Source of the DNA: Candidatus Intestinimonas pullistercoris
GTDB taxonomy: Bacteria; Bacillota; Clostridia; Oscillospirales; Oscillospiraceae
Direction of reading: 5' to 3'
Assembly (NCBI GenBank): GCA_019119795.1
Contig: DWWJ01000188.1
Coordinates: forward strand, 1-35,256
DNA: 35,256 bases
Shown here: positions 26,635-33,535 of the stretch, piece after piece
Layout: each line of letters opens with the position of its first letter
Numbering within the stretch: position 1 is the first letter of the stretch
Translations under genes and position numbers: made by a program
The notes under the pieces: model-generated
The model's database searches: none
Told to the model about the DNA's origin: nothing
Seen by the model: the letters and a program-made list of their open reading frames with translations, nothing else

Positions 26635-27117
26635 ATGGCCCTCCTCCCCTGCCCGGAATGTGGACGCTCGATCTCCGACCAGGCCGCCTGGTGCGTGCAC
26701 TGCGGCTATCCCCTGACCCGCTCAGGTCCCGGGGACCACTATGACCTGATCCTGGAGGATGCGGGGGAAGACCTGGAGCTGACCGCTCAGTGCCTTGCCC
26801 GCAAGCTGACCCTGTCCCTCCCCCAGGCCAGGGAGCTGCTTTTCGCCACCCCCTGCGTCCCGGCCCAGGGGCTCTCCTGGCAGGAGGCCTGGGAGCTCCA
26901 GAACGAATTGAAGCCCCTGTGCGCCTGCAAGGTCGTGCGGGGCCGGGCCCTCTGGACGGAGGAGACCGCCCTGGCCGCCGAGCCGGTCCCGCTGGACTGG
27001 GAGCCCCGTCGAACCAATGCCCAGGACAAGCCCTTGTCCTTTGGCAGGACGGTGGGGGCCATCCTGGCCGCTTTGGCCATCTGGAACCTGGTTTGGGCCG
27101 TTCTGTCCTCCCTTTGA
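26635..27117 (+). CDS. Zinc ribbon + L7/L12 C-terminal-like domain + membrane anchor
   Basis: This 160-residue protein has three parts. First, an N-terminal zinc ribbon with CPECG and CVHCG (Cys6, Cys9, Cys20, Cys23). Second, residues 36-102 align well by eye with the C-terminal domain of ribosomal protein L7/L12: Y-D-L-I-L-x-D-A-G start, a central R-x-x-L-x-L-P-Q-A-R-E-L-L helix, then P-x-x-x-x-x-G-L-S-x-x-E-A, and a final helix-strand ending A-C-K-V-V. Third, after a polar linker, one hydrophobic helix (about 139-158) ends at the C-terminus. This suggests a tail-anchored protein with its domains in the cytosol. The ATG at 26635 sits 8 bases after AAAGGAG. It lies 30 bases after the DivIVA-like gene and ends at a terminator. 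L7/L12-like folds also occur in ClpS, so a partner-binding adaptor role is possible; no function is known to me. Confidence 0.8.
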   Translation: MALLPCPECGRSISDQAAWCVHCGYPLTRSGPGDHYDLILEDAGEDLELTAQCLARKLTLSLPQARELLFATPCVPAQGLSWQEAWELQNELKPLCACKVVRGRALWTEETALAAEPVPLDWEPRRTNAQDKPLSFGRTVGAILAALAIWNLVWAVLSSL

Positions 27118-27131
27118 CCGCTGTCCCCTTT

Positions 27132-27157
27132 CGGGCCGCCTGTGGGCGGCCCGTTTT
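27132..27157 (+). terminator. Terminator after the zinc-ribbon membrane protein gene
   Basis: CGGGCCGCC (27132-27140) pairs perfectly with GGCGGCCCG (27145-27153) around TGTG, followed by TTTT. It ends the DivIVA-like/zinc-ribbon unit 15 bases past the stop. Confidence 0.88.
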
Positions 27158-27230
27158 CGTATGTTTGTCCCCCTATCTGCACAAACTGATCCCTGTCAGA
27201 CCAAAAGAAACGTAAGGAGGACATGACCCT

Positions 27231-27944
27231 ATGAGTGAGGAGACCCGGGAGACGCGGGAGACCGAGACCAACGACACCGAGCGCCAGGACCGCCAGCAGC
27301 AGGTGGTGGACATGGGCTCGGCCACCATTCGGACGGAGCAGGGCACCATCCATACCCTGACCATCGTGGGACAGATCGAGGGCCACCAAATCCTGCCCCC
27401 TTCCAGCAAGTCCACCAAGTACGAGCACGTCATCCCCCTGCTGGCCGCCGTGGAGGAGAGTGAGGAGATCGACGGCCTTTTGATCCTCCTCAATACCGTG
27501 GGGGGAGATATCGAGGCGGGGCTGGCCATCTCGGAGCTCATCGCCGGCATGAAAAAGCCCACCGTCTCCCTGGTGCTGGGAGGCGGACACTCCATCGGCG
27601 TGCCCCTGGCTGTCTCGGCCCAGACCTCCTTTATCGCCCCATCGGCGGCCATGACCATCCATCCGGTGCGCCTGTCCGGGACCGTCATCGCTGTCAGCCA
27701 GACCTTCGCCTACTTTTCCCGCATCCAGGACCGGATCATTGACTTTGTCACCCGGAACAGCCATATCAAGCGGGAGGACTTTACCCGCCTGATGCTCCAG
27801 ACCGGAGAGCTGACCACCGATGTGGGCAGTGTCCTCTATGGGGAGCAGGCGGTGGAGCTGGGGCTCATCGACCGAGTCGGCAACCTCCGGGATGCCCTGG
27901 ACTGCCTCCACGAGAAGATCGCCGCCCGCCGGGAGACTCCGTGA
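27231..27944 (+). CDS. tepA: TepA-like ClpP-family serine protease
   Basis: This 237-residue protein belongs to the ClpP/crotonase-fold group closest to B. subtilis TepA. It begins with a charged, unstructured 27-residue segment rich in Glu, Thr and Arg. The ClpP-like core has LLILLNTVGGDIEAGLAISELI, the nucleophile Ser121 in GGGHSIGVPLAVSA, and His144 in AMTIHPVR. The C-terminal part (IKREDFTRLMLQTGELTTDVGSVLYGEQAVELGLID) matches the ClpP tail. TepA has been linked to degradation of signal peptides or help in secretion; the exact role is uncertain. In B. subtilis it lies next to spoIIIE. Here uppP is inserted between it and ftsK, so the link is kept. AAGGAGG precedes the ATG by 10 bases. Confidence 0.9.
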   Translation: MSEETRETRETETNDTERQDRQQQVVDMGSATIRTEQGTIHTLTIVGQIEGHQILPPSSKSTKYEHVIPLLAAVEESEEIDGLLILLNTVGGDIEAGLAISELIAGMKKPTVSLVLGGGHSIGVPLAVSAQTSFIAPSAAMTIHPVRLSGTVIAVSQTFAYFSRIQDRIIDFVTRNSHIKREDFTRLMLQTGELTTDVGSVLYGEQAVELGLIDRVGNLRDALDCLHEKIAARRETP

Positions 27945-27969
27945 CCCCTCCCGCTCCGGCGAAAAAAGC

Positions 27970-27998
27970 TGGAAATGTTCCGCCCTGTGTGGTAATAT
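27970..27998 (+). promoter_or_regulatory. Candidate promoter for uppP-ftsK
   Basis: -35 TGGAAA (27970-27975), 17-base spacer ending in TGG (extended -10), and -10 TAATAT (27993-27998). It lies in the 111-base gap between tepA and uppP. Confidence 0.5.
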
Positions 27999-28055
27999 AT
28001 TTTTATATGCCCTTCGGACCTGTCCGGCGGGACTTTATCACTAGGGGGAACCACC

Positions 28056-28904
28056 TTGAACTATCTGTATTCCATCGCCATGGGCATCCTCCAGGGCGTG
28101 ACGGAGTTTCTTCCCGTCTCCAGCTCCGGCCATCTGACCCTGTTTCAGTATTTCTTCTCCCCGGATCAGAGCGCCGGGGAGACCGACATGCTCTTCACCA
28201 TCCTCCTCCACTTCGGCACCCTGCTCTCGGTGTGCATCTATTACTGGCGGGACGTGGTGGGCATGATCCGGGAATTTTTCCTGGGCGTGCGGGACCTCTG
28301 TTTCCGCCGGGGCCAGACTGGACGGCCTCCGGAGGCCCGCCGGCTGGTCCTGATGGTCATTGTAGCCACCCTGCCCCTCTTTCTGGTGCTGCTGGTGAAG
28401 AAGGTGCTGGACGCCGCCTTCAACAACGTGACCTTTGTCTCCCTGGCCCTCATCGTCACCGGCTTCCTGCTCTTTTTCTCCGACCGGATGGCCCGGGGGC
28501 ATAAAACTGCCCGGACTGCCACCATGAAAGACGCCCTGGTGGTAGGCTGCGTCCAGGCGGTGGCCACCCTGCCCGGCCTCTCCCGGGCGGGCTCCACCAT
28601 CTCTGCCGGGATGCTCTGCGGCTTTGATCGCTCTTTTGCCGTCCGCTTCTCTTTCCTGATGTCCCTGCCCGCCGTTCTGGGCGCCAACATCCTGGAGATC
28701 GCGGATGCAGCTCAGGCCGGCGCCTTTGACGCCACACTGCTCCCCATGTACCTTCTGGGCATGGTGGTGGCCGGCGTGGTGGGCTATTTTGCCATCCGGC
28801 TGGTGAACCTCCTGGCCGACAAGGGGAAGTTCGGCAGCTTCGCTTACTACTGCTGGGCGGTGGGCCTGATCTCCCTGGTGGCCGGCATCCTGCTGCGGAA
28901 ATAA
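28056..28904 (+). CDS. uppP: Undecaprenyl-diphosphatase (BacA/UppP), TTG start
   Basis: UppP dephosphorylates undecaprenyl diphosphate so the lipid carrier for peptidoglycan can be reused, and gives bacitracin tolerance. The 282-residue membrane protein has the two signature motifs: QGVTEFLPVSSSGH (13-26), with the catalytic Glu17 and His26 region, and LPGLSRAGSTISAGM (about 173-187). About eight hydrophobic segments are visible. It starts with TTG at 28056, 8 bases after AGGGGGA. It lies between tepA and ftsK, all on the plus strand; ftsK follows after 39 bases with no terminator, so they may be co-transcribed. Confidence 0.96.
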   Translation: MNYLYSIAMGILQGVTEFLPVSSSGHLTLFQYFFSPDQSAGETDMLFTILLHFGTLLSVCIYYWRDVVGMIREFFLGVRDLCFRRGQTGRPPEARRLVLMVIVATLPLFLVLLVKKVLDAAFNNVTFVSLALIVTGFLLFFSDRMARGHKTARTATMKDALVVGCVQAVATLPGLSRAGSTISAGMLCGFDRSFAVRFSFLMSLPAVLGANILEIADAAQAGAFDATLLPMYLLGMVVAGVVGYFAIRLVNLLADKGKFGSFAYYCWAVGLISLVAGILLRK

Positions 28905-28943
28905 AGGTCCGCCCCGTCTGACCCTCTCTGAAAGGATGATCCC

Positions 28944-31655
28944 ATGGCATCCACACAAAAGAAATCCTCCGGTGGGAAACGCGCAGGCACCTCCTCCGGC
29001 AAGCGGAATCCATCCACCTCCTCCCGAAAGGGGAGCACCGGCCGGGGCAAGGCCGCCGCGGCCCAGCCCAAGCCCATCCGCCGGGAGGTGGGGGCGGTGG
29101 TCTGCCTGCTGCTGGCCTTTTTCGCCGCCTTTGGCTACTTCCATATCGAGGCCCTGTTCATCCACTTCTTCTGCGGCCTGTTAAAGGGACTCTTCGGCTA
29201 TGGCTTCTGGCTGGCGCCCCCCATGCTGGCTGTGGCCAGTTACATACTGGCCTTCCACCGGGGCCGCCCTGTCCGCCTGCGGCTGTGCTGCGCCCTGCTG
29301 ACTCCCCTGGTCATGGGAGCTATCCTCCACCTCTTTCTGTACCGGGGGGAGTTCTCCTTCCAGCTTTCGTCCATTCAGGGCCTGTGGACCCAGGGCCTGG
29401 AGATGGCCTGCGGCGGAGTGGTCAGCGGCCTGCTGGCCGAGGGCCTGCGCCTGGTGTTCAGCGGCATCGGCGCGGGGCTCATCCTGATCCTGCTCCAGCT
29501 CCTCATGCTGCTGGGGGCCTTCCACCTCTCCATCCCGGAGATCGTGGATACCATCCGCTCCCGTTCCTGGGCCGAGTACGAGTATGAAGAGGACCAGGAG
29601 GAGCCCGCCCCCGCGCCGGCTCCCGCCCCCAAGCGGCCCGCCTCGGAGCGCCGGAGGGCCGCCATCGACATCCCGGTGGACGACGGGCCGGAACTTCCCC
29701 CGCAGCCGGAGCGCCCCAAGCCCTCCTTCCCCTTCGCCCCCAAAAAGGAGCGTCTCTTCAACCGGAAGGCCGGCGCTCTGCCCCCCGACCAGGTGCTGAC
29801 CGGCGGCCGGCCCATGGAGTCTGCCGCCCCCGAAGCGGCGGAGCCCGCCGCCCCGCCCCCCGTCCAGCAGCCTGCGGCGGAGGCCCCTGTGGCAGCGCCT
29901 GCCCCCATCCCGGTCCCTGAGGCGCCGCCGGTCCCCCCTGTGGAGGAGGAGCCCGCCCCGCCGCCCATGCCGGAGATCCAGCGGGAGCCCGCTGTGGAAA
30001 AGGTGACGGCCAAGGAGGCCCAGACCGCCGCCGCGGAGGTGGAGCAGGACATCGCCAGGACTCTCTCAGAGCCCACCCCCGCTGTCTACCAGTATCCGCC
30101 AGTCTCCCTCCTCACCGAGGGCAGCGGCGGCGTGGAGGCCGGGGCCCAGGCCGAGCTGAAGCTCAATCAGGAGCGGCTGGCCGAGACCATCCGGTCCTTC
30201 GGCATCGAGGCCCGCATCTCCGACGTCACCCGGGGCCCCTCGGTGACCCGGTACGAGGTGGAGCTGGACCAGGGGGTCCGGCTCAACAAGCTCACCAACC
30301 TCTCTGACGACATCGCCCTGGCCCTGGGGGCCACCGGGGTGCGCATCGCCCCCATCCCGGACAAGATCGCCACCGTGGGCATCGAGGTGCCCAACAAGCT
30401 GGTGAGCCCCGTCCACATCCACGAGGTCATCGACTCCAAGGCCTTCCGGGACCACCCCTCCAAGGTGGCCTTCGCCGTGGGCAAGGACATCGCCGGCAAC
30501 TGCATCGTGGGCAACATCGCCAAGCTGCCCCACCTCCTCATCGCCGGCACCACCGGCTCGGGCAAGTCGGTGTGTACCAACTCCCTCATCATCTCCCTGC
30601 TCTACAAGGCCACCCCGGAGGAGGTCCGCCTTATCATGGTGGACCCCAAGATGGTGGAGCTGGGCATCTACAACGGCATCCCCCACCTGCTCATCCCCGT
30701 GGTCACCGATCCCAAGAAGGCCGCCGGGGCCCTCCAGTGGGCGGTCACCGAGATGATGAAGCGCTACCGGGCCTTCTCTGAGATCGGGGTCCGGGACCTG
30801 GCCTCCTACAACGCCCACGCCGCCAAGACGGAGGGCATGGAGAAAATGCCCCAGATCGTGGTGGTCATCGACGAGCTGGCCGACCTGATGCTGGTGGCCG
30901 CCAAGGAAGTGGAGGAGTCTATCTGCCGAGTGGCCCAGATGGGCCGTGCCGCCGGCATGCACCTCATCATCGCCACCCAGCGGCCCTCCGCCGACGTCAT
31001 CACCGGCCTGATGAAGGCCAACATCCCCTCCCGCATCGCCTTCGCTGTGGCCTCCGCCCTGGAGTCCCGGATCATCCTGGACACCACCGGCGCCGAGAAG
31101 CTGGTGGGCCGGGGCGACATGCTCTACTTCCCCCTGGGCTCCGGCAAGCCCCAGCGGGTCCAGGGCTGCCTCATCTCCGACGAGGAGGTGGCCGCCGTGG
31201 TGGGCTTCATCAAGGAGCAGAGCACCGTGGAGTACGATGAGTCGGTCATCCACGAGATCGAGCGCCACGCCGCCGAGAAGGACAAGCAGGGCAAGGGCGT
31301 GGGCGGCTCCGCCCCCGAGGAGGCGGGCAGCGAGTACGACGAGCTCCTCCCCGCCGCCATCGAGGTGGTGGTGGAGACCGGCATGGCCTCGGTCTCCATG
31401 CTCCAGCGGCGGCTGAAGCTGGGCTATTCCCGGGCCGCCCGGCTGGTGGACCAGATGGAGGAAAAGGGCGTGGTGGGGCCCTTTGAGGGCTCCAAGCCCC
31501 GGCAGCTCCTTATCACCAAGGAACAGTGGCAGGAGATGCAGTTCAAGCAGGGCCTGGTGGACCAGGCCCCGGAGCCTGTCCCCGAGGAGATGCCCTTTGA
31601 GGGGGACGCCGTCCCCCAGAGCCGGGAGGCCCCTCCCTTTGACCCCGATGAATAA
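28944..31655 (+). CDS. ftsK: FtsK/SpoIIIE-family DNA translocase
   Basis: This 903-residue septal DNA pump has a Ser/Lys-rich start (1-45), four hydrophobic segments (about 48-195), and a long Pro/Ala/Glu-rich linker (about 210-400). The motor begins near LNQERLAETIRSFGIEARISDV. Walker A is GTTGSGKS (535-542) and Walker B is VVVIDELADLM (about 640). The C-terminal gamma winged helix (about 795-870, DELLPAAIEVVVETGMASVSMLQRRL) reads polar DNA sequences. AAAGGATG lies before the ATG. The linker is long for a SpoIIIE but within range for FtsK proteins. In a spore former it probably serves both division and forespore DNA transfer. It follows uppP by 39 bases and ends at a strong bidirectional terminator. 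Confidence 0.97.
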   Translation: MASTQKKSSGGKRAGTSSGKRNPSTSSRKGSTGRGKAAAAQPKPIRREVGAVVCLLLAFFAAFGYFHIEALFIHFFCGLLKGLFGYGFWLAPPMLAVASYILAFHRGRPVRLRLCCALLTPLVMGAILHLFLYRGEFSFQLSSIQGLWTQGLEMACGGVVSGLLAEGLRLVFSGIGAGLILILLQLLMLLGAFHLSIPEIVDTIRSRSWAEYEYEEDQEEPAPAPAPAPKRPASERRRAAIDIPVDDGPELPPQPERPKPSFPFAPKKERLFNRKAGALPPDQVLTGGRPMESAAPEAAEPAAPPPVQQPAAEAPVAAPAPIPVPEAPPVPPVEEEPAPPPMPEIQREPAVEKVTAKEAQTAAAEVEQDIARTLSEPTPAVYQYPPVSLLTEGSGGVEAGAQAELKLNQERLAETIRSFGIEARISDVTRGPSVTRYEVELDQGVRLNKLTNLSDDIALALGATGVRIAPIPDKIATVGIEVPNKLVSPVHIHEVIDSKAFRDHPSKVAFAVGKDIAGNCIVGNIAKLPHLLIAGTTGSGKSVCTNSLIISLLYKATPEEVRLIMVDPKMVELGIYNGIPHLLIPVVTDPKKAAGALQWAVTEMMKRYRAFSEIGVRDLASYNAHAAKTEGMEKMPQIVVVIDELADLMLVAAKEVEESICRVAQMGRAAGMHLIIATQRPSADVITGLMKANIPSRIAFAVASALESRIILDTTGAEKLVGRGDMLYFPLGSGKPQRVQGCLISDEEVAAVVGFIKEQSTVEYDESVIHEIERHAAEKDKQGKGVGGSAPEEAGSEYDELLPAAIEVVVETGMASVSMLQRRLKLGYSRAARLVDQMEEKGVVGPFEGSKPRQLLITKEQWQEMQFKQGLVDQAPEPVPEEMPFEGDAVPQSREAPPFDPDE

Positions 31656-31663
31656 ACGTCAAA

Positions 31664-31713
31664 ACGCCCCCGGCGGCGAACCGGCTTGAGGGCCAGTTCG
31701 CCGCCGGGGGCGT
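31664..31713. terminator. Bidirectional terminator between ftsK and the DUF1273 gene
   Basis: A perfect 18-bp GC-rich stem (31664-31681 with 31696-31713) and a 14-base loop between two convergent genes. On the minus strand TTTTGACGTTT follows; on the plus strand CTCCTTTCC follows. Confidence 0.85.
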
Positions 31714-31728
31714 CTCCTTTCCGGGAAG

Positions 31729-32229
31729 TCAGATGTCCAGGACCACCGTCTCCAGGCCCTGGCGCATGGCGTAGGTCAGGGTATACATGGTCCCTCCCAG
31801 GGTCATGCCGTCATAGGCCGCGATGAGCAGGCCGGATCGGTCCACCATGTAGCGGTCCCGGCGCTGCATACAGCCGTGGGTATAGCGGTGCTGGACCATG
31901 GTCTCATAGTCGCACCGCTCTACCAGGGAGAAATAGCGCCGCCGGTCCTGCTCCCGCCAGCGGGCGGCCTGCTCCTCGCAGGGGATGGCCGCCTCCACCG
32001 TCACGCCAGGCCGGCGCTCCCGCAGGGCCAGGACGGTCTCGCAGAAATAGAGGTCGCAGCCCAGGGCCATTCCGCAGATAAAGTGGCGGTAGCCCCTCTC
32101 ATAGGCGTCCTCCACCGAGCCGGCCAGTTTTTCCTTCAGCGCCAGGCACCGGGGGTCCCCCTCGTCGTTCCGCCAGGGGAGCTTATCCGGCCGGTGGCCG
32201 GTAAAGCAGCAGGTATTCTCTCTCTTCAC
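31729..32229 (-). CDS. SLOG-domain DUF1273 protein (YspA/YpsA-like), GTG start
   Basis: This 166-residue protein matches the DUF1273/SLOG group, Rossmann-like folds predicted to bind nucleotide-derived ligands. It shows the early CCFTGHRPDKLPW, HFICGMALGCDLYFCETVLAL (glycine-rich SLOG site), VEAAIPCEEQAARW, and the ending YDGMTLGGTMYTLTYAMRQGLETVVLDI with the second binding block. I chose the GTG at 32229, 6 bases after GGAGG. Earlier in-frame ATGs (32325, 32283) overlap the promoter at 32282-32310 and cannot be used. It is transcribed alone, away from ribU. B. subtilis YpsA affects cell division and oxidative stress; whether this protein does is unknown. A LexA-like box lies just upstream of its promoter. 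Confidence 0.88.
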   Translation of the reverse strand: MKRENTCCFTGHRPDKLPWRNDEGDPRCLALKEKLAGSVEDAYERGYRHFICGMALGCDLYFCETVLALRERRPGVTVEAAIPCEEQAARWREQDRRRYFSLVERCDYETMVQHRYTHGCMQRRDRYMVDRSGLLIAAYDGMTLGGTMYTLTYAMRQGLETVVLDI

Positions 32230-32281
32230 AGGGTACCTCCAAAAAGGCCGGCAGGCCGCCGGCCGTTCCTCTTTCCTCTTC

Positions 32282-32310
32282 ATTGTAGTATATCCCGCCG
32301 GGCAAGTCAA
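32282..32310 (-). promoter_or_regulatory. Sigma-A promoter of the DUF1273 gene
   Basis: On the minus strand: -35 TTGACT (32310-32305), 17-base spacer, -10 TACAAT (32287-32282). The predicted transcript starts near 32275, about 45 bases before the GTG start. Confidence 0.85.
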
Positions 32311-32318
32311 TGTGATAT

Positions 32319-32332
32319 CGAACATTCGTTCT
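32319..32332 (-). promoter_or_regulatory. LexA/DinR-like box between the DUF1273 gene and ribU
   Basis: On the minus strand AGAACGAATGTTCG agrees at all but the first position with the Bacillus-type consensus CGAACRNRYGTTYG, and the GAAC-N4-GTTC core is exact. It lies 8 bases upstream of the DUF1273 -35 and 22 bases upstream of the ribU -35. Confidence 0.5.
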
Positions 32333-32354
32333 CAAAATTCTCTGGAAAAGGGGC

Positions 32355-32382
32355 TTGCATTTTTTGTCCGGCTGTGTATAAT
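32355..32382 (+). promoter_or_regulatory. Sigma-A promoter of the FMN riboswitch-ribU unit
   Basis: -35 TTGCAT (32355-32360), 16-base spacer, perfect -10 TATAAT (32377-32382). Transcription starts near 32389, about 25 bases before the riboswitch. Confidence 0.8.
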
Positions 32383-32412
32383 ATCAGATAGGAAACAACT
32401 GAACAGTCAGAT

Positions 32413-32548
32413 GTCTTCAGGGCAGGGTGAAAATCCCGATCGGCGGTATAGTCCGCGACCCGCGCTCCCGCGCGGCTGACCCGGTGGAACTCCGGGACCG
32501 ACAGTGACGTGTCCGTTTTCACGGATGCGAAGTCTGGATGGAAGAAGA
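32413..32548 (+). promoter_or_regulatory. FMN riboswitch (RFN element) upstream of ribU
   Basis: The strongly conserved RFN core is present in order: CTTCAGGGCAGGGTGAAA, ATCCCGATCGGCGGTATAGT, CCGCGAC, a variable GC hairpin, GCTGACCCGGTGGAACTCCGG, GACCGACAGT, and the closing AGTCTGGATGGAAGAAG. The element binds FMN and normally turns off riboflavin synthesis or uptake genes. ribU begins about 130 bases later. Confidence 0.97.
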
Positions 32549-32570
32549 TGTGTTGTATCGCGCACCTTTC

Positions 32571-32658
32571 CCCATGTATGTGATCAGCACCTGGAAGACA
32601 TTGGGTCTTTCAGGTGCTTTCCACATTACATGGGACGTGGCCGGAGCTTTGGCCATGT
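32571..32658 (+). promoter_or_regulatory. Expression platform: two hairpins between riboswitch and ribU
   Basis: A long hairpin (32571-32634) has an inner 14-bp stem (32586-32599 with 32605-32618) and an outer CCCATGTATGTG/CACATTACATGGG stem with one bulge. A second 8-bp stem (32635-32642 with 32651-32658) ends 2 bases before the GAAAGGAG binding site. Neither is followed by a U-run. Confidence 0.55.
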
Positions 32659-32679
32659 CTGAAAGGAGCGCGTATTTTT

Positions 32680-33372
32680 ATGTCCGATCCCACCCTCGTC
32701 CGAACCGGGGCCCGCCCCGCCATGAGCACCAAGACCATCACCACCCTGGCCATGCTCTCCGGTATCGCCTATGTGGTGATGCTGGTCTCCAAGCTGCTGC
32801 CCAGCGTCAACGGCTTTTTGGACTTTGACTTCAAGGACGTGGTCATCTGCATCGGCGGCTTTACCTTCGGGCCTGTGGCAGCCGCCGTCATGGCCATCGT
32901 GGTGGCCTTCGTGGAGATGATCACCATCAGCACCACCGGCCTCATCGGCTTCGTCATGAATGTCTTGGCCACCTGCGGCTTCTGCTGCACTGCCACCTTC
33001 ATCTACAAAAAGCGCCATACCATGGTGGGCGCTGTCCTGGGCCTGGGCCTGGGCGTGGTGGTTCTCACCGTGGTAATGCTGCTGTGGAACTACTTCCTCA
33101 CCCCCATCTACCAGGGTCTGCCCCGGGAGGCCGTGGCCGACATGCTGGTGCCCATCTTCCTCCCCTTCAACCTGGCCAAGGGCGGCATGAACATGGCCGC
33201 CACCCTCCTGCTTTACAAGCCCGTGGTCACCGCCCTGCGGAAGGCCGGGCTGGTGGCCTCCTCCCAGAGCGCCCAGCCCTCCCGCCGGACCAGCGCCGGC
33301 TTCCTCCTCTTCTCCCTGGCCCTGCTGGCCACCTTCGTCATGCTGGCCCTGGTGCTGCTGGAAATCATCTGA
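32680..33372 (+). CDS. ribU: RibU-type riboflavin ECF transporter S component
   Basis: This 230-residue membrane protein has about six hydrophobic helices. It carries RibU-like signatures: an early TLAMLSGIAYVVMLV helix, FLDFDFKDVVICIGGFTFGPVAAAVMAIVVAFVEM, GLIGFVMNVLATCGFC, and the WNYFLTPIYQGLPREAVADML and FLPFNLAKGGMN segments that line the flavin site. It binds riboflavin and works with the shared EcfT-EcfAA' module, which is not in the window. The FMN riboswitch upstream supports the substrate. ATG 32680 follows GGAGCG by a rather long spacer (about 10-11 bases); ATG 32722 is a later option. A strong terminator follows. Confidence 0.94.
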   Translation: MSDPTLVRTGARPAMSTKTITTLAMLSGIAYVVMLVSKLLPSVNGFLDFDFKDVVICIGGFTFGPVAAAVMAIVVAFVEMITISTTGLIGFVMNVLATCGFCCTATFIYKKRHTMVGAVLGLGLGVVVLTVVMLLWNYFLTPIYQGLPREAVADMLVPIFLPFNLAKGGMNMAATLLLYKPVVTALRKAGLVASSQSAQPSRRTSAGFLLFSLALLATFVMLALVLLEII

Positions 33373-33388
33373 CATTCCCCCGCTTTTC

Positions 33389-33417
33389 AAAGACCGCCGG
33401 AAGGCGGTCTTTTTTTG
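33389..33417 (+). terminator. Rho-independent terminator of ribU
   Basis: AAAGACCGCC pairs with GGCGGTCTTT around a GGAA tetraloop, followed by a run of seven T. It lies 16 bases after the ribU stop. Confidence 0.95.
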
Positions 33418-33452
33418 CCCCTGCTCCCCCTCCCTTCCGGCCCCCCCCAAAA

Positions 33453-33510
33453 ATATCGTTGACAATATCATGCTTCGATATTATAATATCAATAGACGAT
33501 ATCGCAATTC
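33453..33510 (+). promoter_or_regulatory. Perfect-consensus promoter with repeated ATATC/GATAT operators for padR
   Basis: TTGACA (33459-33464), 17-base spacer, TATAAT (33482-33487): both hexamers are exact. ATATC or GATAT motifs occur at 33453, 33465, 33477, 33486 and 33498, the last as the palindrome CGATATCG (33497-33504). Their spacing of 9-12 bases puts them roughly on one DNA face and covers both promoter boxes, as expected for PadR self-repression. Confidence 0.8.
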
Positions 33511-33535
33511 GATGTTCAGAGAGGAGGGAGGCACT

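Noticed and set aside
29580-30080. Repeat-like Pro/Ala/Glu-rich stretch in ftsK
   Set aside because: It is the flexible linker between the membrane part and motor found in FtsK proteins. No exact DNA repeat unit is seen.
30066-31268. Minus-strand open frame of 400 codons opposite ftsK
   Set aside because: Same antisense shadow type, with no recognisable domain and no start signal. The ftsK motor motifs lie on the other strand.
32230-32325. N-terminal extension of the DUF1273 protein
   Set aside because: The extension overlaps the TTGACT-N17-TACAAT promoter. The family N-terminus and ribosome binding site fit the GTG at 32229.
32538-32828. Plus-strand 96-codon ORF starting at the end of the FMN riboswitch
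   Set aside because: It runs through the expression platform and out of frame into ribU. Its start lies in the riboswitch P1 helix, and the product has no recognisable features.
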